From a virus, in the IMG/VR virus record IMGVR_UViG_3300046617_000092, positions 1-28,860 of that record: 28,860 nucleotides of DNA, one strand, 5' to 3'. Below, in pieces: positions 1-5,341 of the stretch (within the stretch, counting starts at the first letter, position 1; each line of letters opens with the position of its first letter). The position numbers and the translations under genes were made by a program. The notes beneath the pieces were generated by a model, which was not told the origin of the DNA, made no database searches, and saw only the letters and a list, made by a program, of their open reading frames with translations.

Positions 1-309
1 ATGAGTGAGCCATGGCGCGATCACCACATTCCGAAAGGCCCGTGCCCATTCTGTGGGTTCTTGCTCACCGGCGCCAGCGAACCGGGCGGCAGCGCCCCGA
101 CTCCCGGCATGGCGAGAATCTGCGTGGAGTGTGGCGAGTTGTTTGTCTTCGGCGCGGATCTCCGGCCGCGCGTTATGACGCCGGAGGAATTGCTCGACTA
201 CCAGACCAGTGAGGCGTGGCCGCTGATCGAGCGCATGCGGCGGCGGGCCTGGCGGCTGTCGGTGGGCCGGGGCACCGCCGCCCCGCCCAAGCGGCCGCGC
301 GCCTGGTAG
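1..309 (+). CDS. Small zinc-ribbon protein, function unknown
   Basis: A 102-residue ORF starts with ATG at the first base of the window, so the start may be real or the gene may extend upstream. Two CxxC pairs are visible (Cys15/Cys18 and Cys41/Cys44) with a 22-residue loop, which is the pattern of a zinc ribbon binding one Zn. The C-terminus is Arg/Pro-rich and could bind nucleic acid. It is followed in the same direction by other small phage-type genes. Similar zinc ribbons appear in the minus-strand operon at 2574-4431. No family was recognised and a specific role cannot be given. Confidence 0.6.
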   Translation: MSEPWRDHHIPKGPCPFCGFLLTGASEPGGSAPTPGMARICVECGELFVFGADLRPRVMTPEELLDYQTSEAWPLIERMRRRAWRLSVGRGTAAPPKRPRAW

Positions 310-392
310 GCGTCGAATCTGCGGGCCTGGCGATGCGATTCTGAGAGCTTCCGCCCCTTCAATCCACCTATCCCCAAGGAGGCAGTATCCAT

Positions 393-683
393 ATGGCAGA
401 AGGCAAGACAGTAACGACGAAAGCTCCGCTCAATTTCCGGTTCGGCAAAAGCTGCAACTACAACGCGACCCAGATCGTGGGCTATCGCGAAGTGCCGGCC
501 GTGCCGGCGCACATCGAACTGCTCCTGGCGAACGGTGGCACGCACCAGGTGATCACCAGCGACGGGCAAAAGGATTTCCTGCGGCAGCGGCCGGAGATCG
601 ACAAGTGGCTGGCCACCCTCGAAGCGCGCAATATCGCGAGCGCGCCGGCCATGCGCGCCATGAGCGCGGGCAGCGGAAGTTAA
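393..683 (+). CDS. Small protein of unknown function
   Basis: This is a 96-residue ORF with a strong Shine-Dalgarno sequence (AAGGAGG at 376-382, 10 nt before the ATG), which fixes the start and is the best ribosome-binding site in the left part of the window. The middle of the protein looks like a small alpha/beta domain, with a run of hydrophobic beta-like residues followed by a charged helix near residues 60-80. The tail is Ala/Ser/Gly-rich. There is no signal peptide, membrane segment or Cys motif. No family was recognised. The neighbours suggest a phage accessory gene. Confidence 0.65.
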   Translation: MAEGKTVTTKAPLNFRFGKSCNYNATQIVGYREVPAVPAHIELLLANGGTHQVITSDGQKDFLRQRPEIDKWLATLEARNIASAPAMRAMSAGSGS

Positions 684-805
684 CCCGGGTTCCGCCGCGG
701 CTCACCGTCCGGCGGCGCACGCCAGCGCGGTCCGGGACCCGCCCACGTCTCCGGGCCGCGTCGTGTGAAAGTCTGCATTGATCGGTTTACGATGAAGTAC
801 ACACG

Positions 806-943
806 ATGAATCCAGAGTTCGTTACCTACGTGCGCGCCGACGTGGCCGTGCTGCTGGCGGTGCTGCCGTGGGTCGCCGTGCTGGGGGTGGTGTGCTGGCG
901 CGCCGTTAAGCGCTGGCGGCGCGAGCGTGAGAGGCAATGCTGA
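806..943 (+). CDS. Tiny single-pass membrane protein
   Basis: This 45-residue ORF has a soluble N-terminus of about 12 residues, a hydrophobic segment at residues 13-31 rich in Val, Leu, Ala and Trp, and a strongly basic tail (RAVKRWRRERERQ). That fits a one-helix inner-membrane protein with N-out/C-in topology. The stop overlaps the start of the next gene (ATGCTGA, 937-943), which implies translational coupling and supports both ORFs being real. Small proteins of this form in phages include holin-like and regulatory membrane peptides, but nothing here decides between them. Confidence 0.5.
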   Translation: MNPEFVTYVRADVAVLLAVLPWVAVLGVVCWRAVKRWRRERERQC

Positions 944-1116
944 GCGTCGAGCAACGGCGGCGGTATTACCGCGACGTGGTGCGATTCCCCAAGCGCCATT
1001 ATCTGGACCGCTGGCGCAAGCCTGGCTGCGTGTGGAACTGGCACGGCCCGCTGCCGTGGTGGGCCGATTCCCGAAAGACCGTCCCCTGCGGGGAGCGCGT
1101 AGTGCCGCCTCGCTGA
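937..1116 (+). CDS. Small basic Trp-rich protein
   Basis: This 59-residue ORF starts inside the stop of the preceding membrane peptide (ATG at 937, upstream TGA at 941-943). It is rich in Arg, Tyr and Trp (five Trp in about 18 residues in the middle) and has two Cys, at positions 31 and 51. There is no membrane segment. The stop/start overlap and high third-position GC support coding. No family was recognised. Its size and basic character fit a small phage protein binding nucleic acid or a protein partner, but that is only a guess from composition. Confidence 0.45.
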   Translation: MLSVEQRRRYYRDVVRFPKRHYLDRWRKPGCVWNWHGPLPWWADSRKTVPCGERVVPPR

Positions 1117-1187
1117 AGTTTCCGGGGGGCCGCGCTCCATGCGCCCAGCGCAGCCCCCTGCACCTGAAGGCCGGCGAGGGCCTGCAG

Positions 1188-1544
1188 ATGCAATCCGAAT
1201 ATACCACTGAATGGCTCAGCGTACCCGAGGCGGCGCGATTCCTGCGCGTGCGCGCGAAGGCCGTTCGCGGCCTGATCCTGGAAGGCACCCTCAAGGCCAA
1301 CGGTCTGGCGATAGAAGCTCGATCCGTCGAGCAGTACATGCGCGTACGGCGCCGCATGACCGATGCCGCGCCCCAGCGGCTCGAGCAGATCCGCAGCTCC
1401 GTAATCGAGGCGGTCCGCCCCAGTGAAGAAGCCATAGCGGAATTCCGGGAGATGCCGGCTGAAGAGTGGCCTTCACCCTTTGTCCGAACGACCGCGCCCT
1501 GGCGGAACTCGGCACGTATACCCAAGATCGACTCCGCGCGCTGA
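1188..1544 (+). CDS. Excisionase/MerR-like helix-turn-helix protein
   Basis: This is a 118-residue protein if started at the ATG at 1188. Residues about 8-50 read as a winged HTH of the HTH_17/excisionase type: a Trp-Leu-Ser-Val-Pro-Glu-Ala-Ala opening (the usual 'yLTveEAA'), a recognition helix, then a short wing and 'RSVEQYM'. Such proteins bind DNA as recombination directionality factors or small regulators. A serine recombinase lies next to it on the other strand, so an excisionase role is possible. The reading frame stays open upstream to 927, but that part is Arg/Pro/Ala-rich and lies over the 937-1116 gene, so it is left out. The last 20 or so residues look unlike coding sequence, and a better-looking frame takes over near 1466. 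Confidence 0.65.
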   Translation: MQSEYTTEWLSVPEAARFLRVRAKAVRGLILEGTLKANGLAIEARSVEQYMRVRRRMTDAAPQRLEQIRSSVIEAVRPSEEAIAEFREMPAEEWPSPFVRTTAPWRNSARIPKIDSAR

Positions 1545-1567
1545 TCTCTTCGCGCGCGCACGCGTAG
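1466..1567 (+). CDS. Possible small ORF or shifted C-terminus of the HTH gene
   Basis: A 33-codon frame begins at GTG 1466, directly after an in-frame TGA at 1460-1462, and ends at TAG 1565-1567. It lies over the end of the HTH gene in another frame. Its sequence (CPNDRALAELGTYTQDRLRA in the centre) looks like a normal amphipathic helix, and its third-position GC is higher than that of the HTH frame in the same stretch. It could be a separate tiny gene, or show that the HTH protein really continues in this frame after a frameshift. Both readings are uncertain. Confidence 0.25.
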   Translation: MAFTLCPNDRALAELGTYTQDRLRALISSRAHA

Positions 1568-1696
1568 AGGTGTGTCTTATCGTGCGTGGCGCTGGCCACC
1601 GCGCGCGCGTTCCCGACCGCGAAAGCTGCAAAAACAGGCCGAGCTACGCCAGCTTCCTGCAACAATCGACCGCATACCGCAGGCGCAAATAGGCCT

Positions 1697-2371
1697 CTAG
1701 CGCGTTTTCGTTTTGATGAACTTGCGGCCAGGCTTGGAAGGGGATTGTTGCAGGGGCCGTTTTATTGGCTTTCGCGCGCGTTCGAATGTCTCCACGCGTT
1801 TGACCGCGTTCCGGATCGACGACTGGCAGATTCCGTATTTCTTCTCGAGCGCCGACCAGCTCAGGCCGCGCTTGCGATCCTCGTATATGCGGCCGCGCGG
1901 GATGACACTCCACGGGCGCCCGAGCGTTTTACCCTTGGCGCGGGCCGTGGCCAGGCCTGCCTTGGTGCGCTCCGAGATCCGAATGCGCTCCTGCTCCGCG
2001 ATCCAGGCGAAGATCGCGATCACCAGCTCACCGACCGGGCCCGTGGTGCGGAAGTAGGGCTCGGTGTACGACTCGATCTCCACGCCATACCCACGGAGCA
2101 TTTTGATGTGCTCGAAGGTCTTCGAGACACCCTCGCGCGACAGCCGGTCCAGGGCCCAGATCAGCACGACGTTAAACTCGCGCCGGCTGGCGGCCGCGAA
2201 CATCGCCTGGAGCTGCGCCCGGCCGGCCGAGGTCTTCCCGGTCTCGTGGTCCACGTACTCCACGCACTCCCAAGCGCGCTCCGAGGCGTAACGACGGAGC
2301 TGGGCGAGCTGGTTCTCCACGTCCTGCCCCTTGTCTTTCGTGCTCACCCTGGCATAAATCGCCGCTTTCAT
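1697..2371 (-). CDS. Small serine recombinase (resolvase/invertase family)
   Basis: This 224-residue protein carries the resolvase N-terminal domain. It opens with a beta strand and YARVSTKDKGQ, in which Ser10 is the expected nucleophile that forms the 5'-phosphoserine bond with DNA. Later come the conserved GKTSAGRAQL stretch, WALDRLSR with the catalytic-pocket arginines, and the long E helix around residues 120-145 (AEQERIRISERTKAGL). A short HTH_7-like C-terminal domain follows (LSWSALEKKYGICQSSIRNAV), then a basic tail. The size matches small resolvases and invertases, not large serine integrases. Likely roles are dimer resolution, DNA inversion or integration/excision. The gene lies 202 nt downstream of the zinc-protein operon, on the same strand. 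No clear Shine-Dalgarno precedes the ATG. Confidence 0.92.
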   Translation of the reverse strand: MKAAIYARVSTKDKGQDVENQLAQLRRYASERAWECVEYVDHETGKTSAGRAQLQAMFAAASRREFNVVLIWALDRLSREGVSKTFEHIKMLRGYGVEIESYTEPYFRTTGPVGELVIAIFAWIAEQERIRISERTKAGLATARAKGKTLGRPWSVIPRGRIYEDRKRGLSWSALEKKYGICQSSIRNAVKRVETFERARKPIKRPLQQSPSKPGRKFIKTKTR

Positions 2372-2573
2372 ACAGAGTCAGTGTAGCCGTTCCTGGTAGA
2401 ATCTCAGTGTCCATCGAAGAGGGGCGCGAAGGCCACCATGCGGCTGAATCCAAGCCGGAAGCTGTCGAACTAACGGGCCGTCATGCGCTCGTTTGCGCCC
2501 CTTAAATTCTTTGGATGAAACGCTTCGCTTGCTTCCGTCGAATTCCCCCGGTGCGTTTGGGGATGAGGAAGAC
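2372..2573 (-). other. Gap of 202 nt before the recombinase gene
   Basis: No convincing gene lies here. On the minus strand a -10-like TACACT (plus coordinates 2380-2385) ends 8 nt before the recombinase ATG, which would make a nearly leaderless start like those at 4431-4693. No good -35 at 16-18 nt was found, so this is a weak candidate promoter. The palindrome seen at 4447-4675 is not present. Confidence 0.25.
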
Positions 2574-2804
2574 CTACGGACGCAAATTCGGCGCCGCCCT
2601 CCAGGCCACCTGCAGCGTGACGACTTCTTTGCCACATCGCACGCAACGCAGCTCCGCAATGCCCGCTGCCTTGCGGTATGTGACCTCCACGCCAGCCCGC
2701 GGGTGACATCGCGCGATCATCACCAACTCGTCATCGTGCGCGTGATCGCAGCCCGGCGTCTCGCACTGCCCTGCCACCAAATCGTCCCGGTACAACGGCC
2801 TCAT
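2574..2804 (-). CDS. Small zinc-finger protein, last gene of the operon
   Basis: This 76-residue protein starts at the ATG in the ATGA overlap (2801-2804) with the HNH-like gene. Potential metal ligands are Cys14, Cys19, His21/His23, Cys33-His34, and the CVRC pair Cys54/Cys57, a layout that could hold one or two zinc ions. The C-terminus is short and basic. A longer frame extends upstream to 3080, but that part is an Arg/Pro-rich shadow of the HNH-like gene. The function is unknown. Position and coupling suggest it works with, or is made in ratio to, the other small zinc proteins encoded upstream. Confidence 0.6.
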   Translation of the reverse strand: MRPLYRDDLVAGQCETPGCDHAHDDELVMIARCHPRAGVEVTYRKAAGIAELRCVRCGKEVVTLQVAWRAAPNLRP

Positions 2805-3187
2805 GCCTGCCTCCTGGCCTTCTCTCGAAACCATAGACCATTTAACCGCCGGACCAGCTCGTCGATGTCGATCGAATGCCGGCATTCGAATTCCAGGTAT
2901 CCGAGGACGTGGTAAGCCGCTGGGCCCGTCGTGTGGCAGGAAGGGCATAACGGGATGCACGAGTAATCGCTGGACTTCTGCCGGAGGCCTCCATCGTCGC
3001 CCGTGTGCGCCGCTTCGCCGCATGGCTCGAGTCCACAGACGGCGCAGGGGAGAGATCGGATCCACAATCGGTAGCGCCAATTTCTTGCCGGTCCGGCACG
3101 TTCTCGCCGCGCTGGTTTGCGGGGGATCTCTATGCCGTGGACTTCCTTCATGAGCCAGCGGGTGAGTTGGTGCGTGGTGCGCGTCAT
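2801..3187 (-). CDS. HNH/DUF968-like zinc nuclease candidate
   Basis: This 128-residue protein has a basic first third and then the layout of the DUF968-type HNH family: RLWIRSLPCAVCG (Cys48, Cys51), a conserved 'AAHTGDDGGLRQKSSD' stretch with His61, and PLCPSCH (Cys81, Cys84, His85). In these phage proteins the Cys residues bind structural zinc, and the AH...KxxD...PLCxxCH signature is taken as the nuclease or DNA-binding core. The last part is a charged helix. The gene starts in an ATGA overlap with the upstream membrane-protein gene and ends in another. The best-known DUF968 genes occur in lambdoid phage recombination and replication regions, so a DNA-processing role is reasonable. Activity is not shown by the sequence. 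Confidence 0.75.
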   Translation of the reverse strand: MTRTTHQLTRWLMKEVHGIEIPRKPARRERAGPARNWRYRLWIRSLPCAVCGLEPCGEAAHTGDDGGLRQKSSDYSCIPLCPSCHTTGPAAYHVLGYLEFECRHSIDIDELVRRLNGLWFREKARRQA

Positions 3188-3522
3188 TGCTGGGCCGCCC
3201 CTTTCCAGAGGATGAAAGTTGCGAGGCCGATGAGTCCGAACTTGAACCAGCGCCGGTAGTATTGTTTCTTAGGCCGAAACGCCTGTATCATCGCTCCGAG
3301 CATGATCGCCGCCAGCCCCAGGTTTTTCAGGCCGTAATTGCTCGCCTCGTACAGATTGACCTCTGCCAGCGGCTTGTCCCAAGGGTTGGGGGCCCCGAGG
3401 CACAGCATGACGCTCCCGGCTGCCACGCCCGCGTAGAACAGAAAGCGGACAAGGCACCCGACCATCTCGTCGTACGCCAGTTCCTCGGCTTTTTCGTCCG
3501 GCACCACCCTGATTAGATTCAC
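3184..3522 (-). CDS. Small multi-pass membrane protein
   Basis: This is a 112-residue protein. A soluble, acidic N-terminus of about 20 residues is followed by hydrophobic stretches at about 22-43 (CLVRFLFYAGVAAGSVMLCL), 65-80 (LKNLGLAAIMLGAMIQAF) and 92-107 (FGLIGLATFILWKGA), so three membrane helices are likely. A basic loop (RPKKQYYRRWFK) lies between the last two, which by the positive-inside rule should face the cytoplasm. Both ends overlap neighbours by 4 nt. It is the only membrane protein in this operon. It could be a holin-like or exclusion protein, but no family was recognised. Confidence 0.6.
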   Translation of the reverse strand: MNLIRVVPDEKAEELAYDEMVGCLVRFLFYAGVAAGSVMLCLGAPNPWDKPLAEVNLYEASNYGLKNLGLAAIMLGAMIQAFRPKKQYYRRWFKFGLIGLATFILWKGAAQQ

Positions 3523-3890
3523 CGTCTGCCCCCATTCGTCTTATCGGCCATGGATCCCGGAATTGCCGGCACGATGAAAGTCCCATCCTTCTGCTGGCCC
3601 ATCCGTAGCGGCGCCCTGTAAACCCGCCAGCGCGCCGAAGCCGCATAGCGGTCTCCATGCCCCTGGAAGGTCTCCAGGCAGATCAGGATCGGTTCCCCGG
3701 CGTCGATGCCCAGCCTGGCCAGCTCGCGGACCAGCTCGTCGGCCGAAGGCTCCGGCAAGTAGAAGCGCCGGCCGCCATCCGCCAGGAAAATCCGTTGCGC
3801 CTGTTTGCCTGGGCGGGTGAAGCGCGCGCCCGTGGTGGTCTCCAGAATCAGGTCGATGGGCACATTGCGGGAAAAACGGATGGTGGTCAA
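3519..3890 (-). CDS. Conserved-looking protein of unknown function, TTG start
   Basis: The gene encodes 123 residues. The frame is open up to 4211, but the upstream part is an Arg-rich shadow of two other genes. The likely start is TTG at 3888-3890: it overlaps the upstream TGA as TTGA, and a GGAGG lies 7 nt before it on the minus strand, a near-ideal ribosome site. The protein begins with beta-strand-like repeats (TTIRFSRNVPIDLILETTTG), then a charged helix near residues 50-65 and a basic C-terminus. It has no membrane segment or Cys pairs. No family was recognised. It sits among DNA-type zinc proteins and is translationally coupled to them. Confidence 0.6.
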   Translation of the reverse strand: MTTIRFSRNVPIDLILETTTGARFTRPGKQAQRIFLADGGRRFYLPEPSADELVRELARLGIDAGEPILICLETFQGHGDRYAASARWRVYRAPLRMGQQKDGTFIVPAIPGSMADKTNGGRR

Positions 3891-4102
3891 TGGGAGGCCT
3901 CCAGGGGCAGAAGTTCCTGCCCGTCCTGGGCCTTCACGTACGCCTCGCACTCCGCGCACAGATTCGCGCCTTCGCTCTTCCGACCGCACAATTCGCACTT
4001 CCGCGGCTCGATATCGCCGATCTCGTAAGCCACCGCGCGCAGCTCGCGCAGGCGTTCGGACATCGACTTGGGGCGGTCTGCATCCACCTTGCGTATCCTC
4101 AT
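3887..4102 (-). CDS. Small zinc-ribbon protein
   Basis: This 71-residue protein has a basic N-terminus (MRIRKVDADRPK), a helix rich in Arg and Glu, and then a compact zinc ribbon, CELCGRKSEGANLCAECE, with Cys36, Cys39, Cys49 and Cys52. The treble-clef-like spacing is typical of short DNA- or protein-binding zinc domains. It starts in an ATGA overlap with the 110-residue protein upstream and ends in a TTGA overlap with the next gene. Phages often encode such proteins as small transcription or anti-host factors, but nothing here identifies a target. Confidence 0.65.
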   Translation of the reverse strand: MRIRKVDADRPKSMSERLRELRAVAYEIGDIEPRKCELCGRKSEGANLCAECEAYVKAQDGQELLPLEASH

Positions 4103-4431
4103 GCCGCAACCTCCCGGACCGCCGGCGCCGTCTCGCTGTGCGGGCGGATCCCGATGGCCGCTGGGAAGGGGCCGATGCTGGCGCAGTCTTCGGCATCGCC
4201 CACCTTGCCACAGGCCCGGCAGTGGTACATTTCGCCGGAGTCGTTATAGCCCGTCTCGGGGTCGGTCTGCGCGTAGTTGTATGCGAAGTCCAGGTCCTCG
4301 CTCATGCAGACCGGGCAGGTCGTCGAGACTTCCGGCTCTTCGGCCGAAGGCTCTTCGCAGAGTTCCTCGGGGCTGAATTCGAGGGCGTACATCTCCTCTT
4401 CGGTCATGGGTTCCAGGCAGTGTGTGCTCAT
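4099..4431 (-). CDS. Acidic zinc-ribbon protein, first gene of the operon
   Basis: This 110-residue, strongly acidic protein begins with a Glu-rich segment (residues 7-35). A zinc ribbon follows, with CPVC (Cys39/Cys42) and CRAC (Cys70/Cys73) separated by a 27-residue loop; Cys5 and Cys25 are extra. No Shine-Dalgarno is seen before the ATG. A TTGCTA/GACAAT promoter puts the transcript start at or next to the ATG, so translation is probably leaderless. A copy of the palindromic operator lies within that promoter. The acidic stretch could mimic nucleic acid or bind a basic partner, but the function is unknown. It overlaps the next gene by 4 nt. Confidence 0.65.
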   Translation of the reverse strand: MSTHCLEPMTEEEMYALEFSPEELCEEPSAEEPEVSTTCPVCMSEDLDFAYNYAQTDPETGYNDSGEMYHCRACGKVGDAEDCASIGPFPAAIGIRPHSETAPAVREVAA

Positions 4432-4436
4432 GATTT

Positions 4437-4465
4437 ATTGTCCCATCCTACCGCTAGGATAGCAA
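4437..4465 (-). promoter_or_regulatory. Promoter of the minus-strand zinc-protein operon
   Basis: On the minus strand, TTGCTA (plus 4460-4465) and GACAAT (plus 4437-4442) are separated by exactly 17 nt. The -10 ends 5 nt before the ATG at 4431, so the transcript start falls at or within a base or so of the ATG. The hexamers are imperfect (4/6 each), but the layout repeats that of the two plus-strand promoters nearby. Operator copy O1 begins 1 nt after the -35. Confidence 0.5.
4447..4458. promoter_or_regulatory. Operator copy O1
   Basis: CCTACCGCTAGG differs by one base from the perfect 12-bp palindrome at 4664-4675. It lies in the spacer of the minus-strand promoter, where a bound repressor would block RNA polymerase. 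Confidence 0.6.
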
Positions 4466-4483
4466 GGAAAAAAGATACCTAGT

Positions 4484-4512
4484 TTGCAATTTCCTAGCGC
4501 AAGGAGTATGAT
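4484..4512 (+). promoter_or_regulatory. Promoter of the 4519 gene, leaderless
   Basis: TTGCAA (4484-4489) and TATGAT (4507-4512) are separated by exactly 17 nt. The -10 ends 6 nt before the ATG at 4519, so transcription should begin on the A of the start codon. Operator O2 lies inside the spacer, 3 nt after the -35. The -35 is back to back with that of the minus-strand promoter, 18 nt away. Confidence 0.6.
4493..4504. promoter_or_regulatory. Operator copy O2
   Basis: CCTAGCGCAAGG differs by one base from the palindrome CCTAGCGCTAGG at 4664-4675. It is inside the spacer of the plus-strand promoter at 4484-4512. Confidence 0.6.
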
Positions 4513-4518
4513 TGTCGC

Positions 4519-4668
4519 ATGCCGAAAGATCGAGCAGCGGTGGCGATGGGAAAAAAACGGTGGGCCGACAAATCCGATGAAGAAAAGCGCGCGCATGCGG
4601 AAGCGATGAACCGCGCGAGGTGGGGTGGGAAGGCAAGAACGAAGAGGAAGAAAAGCGTTGAATCCTAG
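4519..4668 (+). CDS. Small basic protein of the Lys/Ala/Arg-Trp phage type
   Basis: This 49-residue protein is very basic: MPKDRAAVAMGKKRW, then a charged helix, then ARWGGKARTKRKK. The pattern resembles the widespread small 'GKKGG...SPEERSEIARKAAKARW' proteins of phages and bacterial genomes, whose function is not established. The predicted transcript start coincides with the A of the ATG. An AAGGAG at 4501-4506 would be upstream of that start and so not used. The stop codon (4666-4668) lies inside the operator O3 palindrome, so this gene and the next promoter overlap. Confidence 0.55.
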   Translation: MPKDRAAVAMGKKRWADKSDEEKRAHAEAMNRARWGGKARTKRKKSVES

Positions 4669-4686
4669 CGCTAGGAATGCTATAAT
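4658..4686 (+). promoter_or_regulatory. Strong promoter of the 4693 gene, leaderless
   Basis: TTGAAT (4658-4663) and a perfect TATAAT (4681-4686) are separated by exactly 17 nt. The -10 ends 6 nt before the ATG at 4693, so transcription should begin on the start codon. The palindrome O3 begins directly after the -35 and fills most of the spacer. Confidence 0.75.
4664..4675. promoter_or_regulatory. Operator copy O3, perfect palindrome
   Basis: CCTAGCGCTAGG is a perfect 12-bp palindrome within the spacer of the 4658-4686 promoter. Two one-mismatch copies lie at 4447-4458 and 4493-4504 in the same position within two other promoters. Dyad symmetry and placement indicate a binding site for a dimeric repressor. 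Confidence 0.7.
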
Positions 4687-4692
4687 CGAATC

Positions 4693-4917
4693 ATGAACAA
4701 CACGCAGCTATACTTTTCCGTTGGGCTCCCGGTTCTCCTAAACGCCGGGCTCGTGGGGATCTTGATTCTGTATTTGAACTCCAGGCTGGATGCCGTGAAT
4801 ATCCGGCTCGACGCCATGACTTCAGGCTTCCGCGAAACCCGCGAAGACATCCGCGAGATCCGCTCCGATGTGAAGTTGCTGACTGGCAAGGTTTACGAAA
4901 TGATGGGGCAGAAATGA
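4693..4917 (+). CDS. Membrane-anchored coiled-coil protein A
   Basis: This 74-residue protein has an N-terminal membrane helix (about residues 8-28, FSVGLPVLLNAGLVGILILYL). A short heptad region follows with conserved spacing (SRLDAVNIRLDAMTSGFRET, then REDIREIRSDVKLLTGKVYEM), typical of a parallel coiled coil on one side of the membrane. It starts at the predicted transcript start of the TATAAT promoter. Its stop overlaps the next gene as ATGA (4914-4917). Paired helix-plus-coil proteins of this size occur in acidobacterial genomes without a known role. Here they are under the same operator as the zinc-protein operon. A spanin or exclusion role is possible but unproven. Confidence 0.65.
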   Translation: MNNTQLYFSVGLPVLLNAGLVGILILYLNSRLDAVNIRLDAMTSGFRETREDIREIRSDVKLLTGKVYEMMGQK

Positions 4918-5213
4918 AGCCCGAACAATTTCAACTGATCGCCATGGCCATCGGTCCGGTGGCCACTTTAGTTGTGGTCTTCCTGGGCGTGCTGTTTCAA
5001 AACAGACACGTGGATACGCGGATCAGCGATCTGACGCGCGCGATGGATCAAAGATTCGCGGACACCAAGGACCTGCTACGGGCAGAGATGCGGGCGGATT
5101 TTGCCGAGTTGCGGGCACTGATCGAAAGGAACCATTCCGAGACGCTGGCTAAATTTGTGGAATTGGACACGCGGCTATCGCGCCTCGAAGGCGAGCGGAG
5201 AATCGTGCAGTGA
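4914..5213 (+). CDS. Membrane-anchored coiled-coil protein B
   Basis: This 99-residue protein has one N-terminal membrane helix (about residues 9-29, AMAIGPVATLVVVFLGVLFQ) followed by a long amphipathic coil to the end (DTRISDLTRAMDQRF ... AELRALIERNHSE ... LSRLEGER). It is built like the upstream protein A and overlaps it by 4 nt, so the two are likely made together and may form a heteromeric coiled coil at the membrane. The layout also resembles the bdr-type or spanin-like small proteins, but no specific motif or lipobox is present. Function unknown. Confidence 0.65.
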   Translation: MKPEQFQLIAMAIGPVATLVVVFLGVLFQNRHVDTRISDLTRAMDQRFADTKDLLRAEMRADFAELRALIERNHSETLAKFVELDTRLSRLEGERRIVQ

Positions 5214-5259
5214 TCCCGCAATTGATCTGGTAGGATTGAAAACGAAAGGGAGAATCAGC

Positions 5260-5337
5260 ATGAAACCGAAAACGAAACCGGCCACCGAGACGAAGCGGAA
5301 GACGAAGACGAAGGCAAAACCGGCCGCAAAGAAATAA
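5260..5337 (+). CDS. Lysine/threonine-rich peptide, doubtful
   Basis: This 25-residue ORF consists almost wholly of Lys, Thr, Ala and Pro (MKPKTKPATETKRK and on). A GGGAGA lies about 8 nt before the ATG. Lys-rich peptides of this type occur in high-GC bacteria and may bind nucleic acid, but the ORF is so short and simple that it could be chance. A hairpin begins 4 nt after the stop. Confidence 0.35.
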   Translation: MKPKTKPATETKRKTKTKAKPAAKK

Positions 5338-5341
5338 ACCG

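Noticed and set aside
927-1187. Upstream extension of the HTH gene
   Set aside because: It is Arg/Ala/Pro-rich and overlaps the 937-1116 gene in another frame.
680-1561. Minus-strand 293-aa ORF
   Set aside because: It has Arg/Ser/Ala-rich composition with no motif and is opposite several plus-strand genes with good starts.
1568-1696. Possible terminator between the HTH gene and the recombinase gene
   Set aside because: Only a 5-bp stem (GTGGC/GCCAC) and alternating GC runs are present, with no T-tract.
2805-3080. Upstream extension of the 2574-2804 gene
   Set aside because: It is a shadow of the HNH-like gene; the ATGA overlap at 2801-2804 gives the expected start.
3891-4211. Upstream extension of the 3519-3890 gene to 4211
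   Set aside because: The extension is Arg-rich and overlaps two zinc-protein genes; the TTG at 3890 has a GGAGG at ideal distance and a 4-nt overlap like all its neighbours.
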